Assembly (NCBI GenBank): GCA_903926465.1
Contig: CAIYJE010000095.1
Span: forward strand, 35,521-99,520
DNA length: 64,000 bases
Direction of reading: 5' to 3'
Source of the DNA: an uncultured Planctomycetales bacterium
GTDB lineage: Bacteria; Planctomycetota; Planctomycetia; Isosphaerales; Isosphaeraceae
In this document: piece by piece, positions 63,666 through 64,000 of the stretch
Layout of the letters: every line of letters begins with the position of its first letter
Numbering within the stretch: position 1 is the stretch's first letter
Notes under the pieces: generated by a model
Seen by the model: only the letters and a program-made list of their open reading frames with translations
What the model was told of the DNA's origin: nothing
The model's database searches: none
Position numbers and translations under genes: made by a program

Positions 63666-64000
63666 AGTCGTTAGGCCGGGCCTCGATTTTTGAATGTTTA
63701 CTACCAGCCGGCGCTCCCTTCCTCTGGAACGGATCGCCGGCTGTTCTCGTTTGCAGCCACGGATCTGAGCTGACGTGTCCATTCACAATTCTGAAGATTG
63801 GCTTGAGCGTGAGCCTGAACGACATCTTTGGGGATAACGTAGGCACGTGTTCTCCTAGTCAGAGCCGCGAACGGAAGTGAGCGACCCACTCAGGAAGACG
63901 CCGAAGGGCCGTGAACACCAGGTTCTTCGCCGGCGAGAAAGATCAAAACGCAACGTCCTTGAACCTTGTGTTGCTGGTCCTGATCTTTCCAGGAGAGTGG
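63666..64000. other. Intergenic region at the right edge
   Basis: 335 bases. A hairpin (63705-63743) is followed by sequence without recognisable features. An open frame on the minus strand at 63701-63889 is not supported. Confidence 0.5.
63705..63743 (+). terminator. Hairpin after the second exoprotein gene
   Basis: CAGCCGGCG (63705-63713) pairs perfectly with CGCCGGCTG (63735-63743) around a 21-base loop, followed by TTCTCGTTT. It starts 40 bases after the stop. Confidence 0.65.

Overview
The window looks like chromosome of a Planctomycetota bacterium, probably from the Gemmatales/Isosphaerales side. The pointers are: two secreted proteins that open with a basic stretch and an LE-x-R-x-L-[ST]-GG motif, one of them carrying a dockerin-like calcium repeat pair; a DUF1080 protein; an OstA/LptD-type outer-membrane protein; a CrtI-type desaturase; and a complete Tad pilus locus with planctomycete-style pilins. 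No rRNA, CRISPR array, prophage or intact insertion sequence was seen. Genus-level placement is not possible from this sequence alone.

Layout. 1-2.2 kb: the 3' part of a glycosyltransferase and a NupG/YegT-type transporter ending in a strong hairpin. 2.4-10.9 kb: minus-strand genes for a CrtI-like desaturase, pterin carbinolamine dehydratase, panB, a GT39-like membrane enzyme, a PlsC-like acyltransferase, an aldo/keto reductase, a DUF1080 protein, a HAD phosphatase and an aquaporin. 11.3-15.7 kb: a type IIA topoisomerase pair with subunit A before subunit B. 16.2-32.0 kb: a Tad (Flp) pilus locus. Ten genes run on the minus strand: tadC, tadB, tadA, tadZ, tadG, rcpC, tadE, two pilin-like genes and the prepilin peptidase. 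A divergent plus-strand group encodes the secretin, a Gly/Met-rich lipoprotein and a TadD TPR lipoprotein. 32.2-35.3 kb: a feoA-feoB-feoB-associated iron uptake operon behind a consensus promoter with a Fur-like operator. 35.3-37.5 kb: a zinc alcohol dehydrogenase and a delta-9 type desaturase with an 11-bp inverted repeat in front. 37.6-37.9 kb: a tRNA(CAU), most like tRNA-Ile2, interrupted after its anticodon by a 252-nt group I intron whose main helices can be drawn by hand.

38.0-42.8 kb: two membrane proteins (one a GT87 mannosyltransferase type) and the dockerin protein. 42.9-47.4 kb: queG, metF, nth, a LON-domain protein and folE. FolE, QueG, MetF, PanB and the pterin dehydratase are all tied to pterin, folate or queuosine metabolism. 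47.4-54.9 kb: a large FAD/Fe-S 2-hydroxyacid dehydrogenase, then an LptD-like protein overlapping a DgkA-like kinase. 54.9-56.8 kb: a gene-poor, more AT-rich island with a nested palindromic repeat and an antitoxin/PIN-toxin pair whose toxin is broken by one TGA codon. 56.8-63.7 kb: a small molybdopterin-fold protein, an N-acetylglucosamine-kinase-type ATPase, an Hsp70-DUF2760 pair, a small lipoprotein and a second LE-x-R exoprotein.

The most unusual items are the intron-bearing tRNA, the E+6 prepilin-like motif shared by the Tad pilins, the nested palindrome family (a full copy at 55 kb, a half copy at 4 kb), and the two candidate operators in front of feoA and the desaturase.
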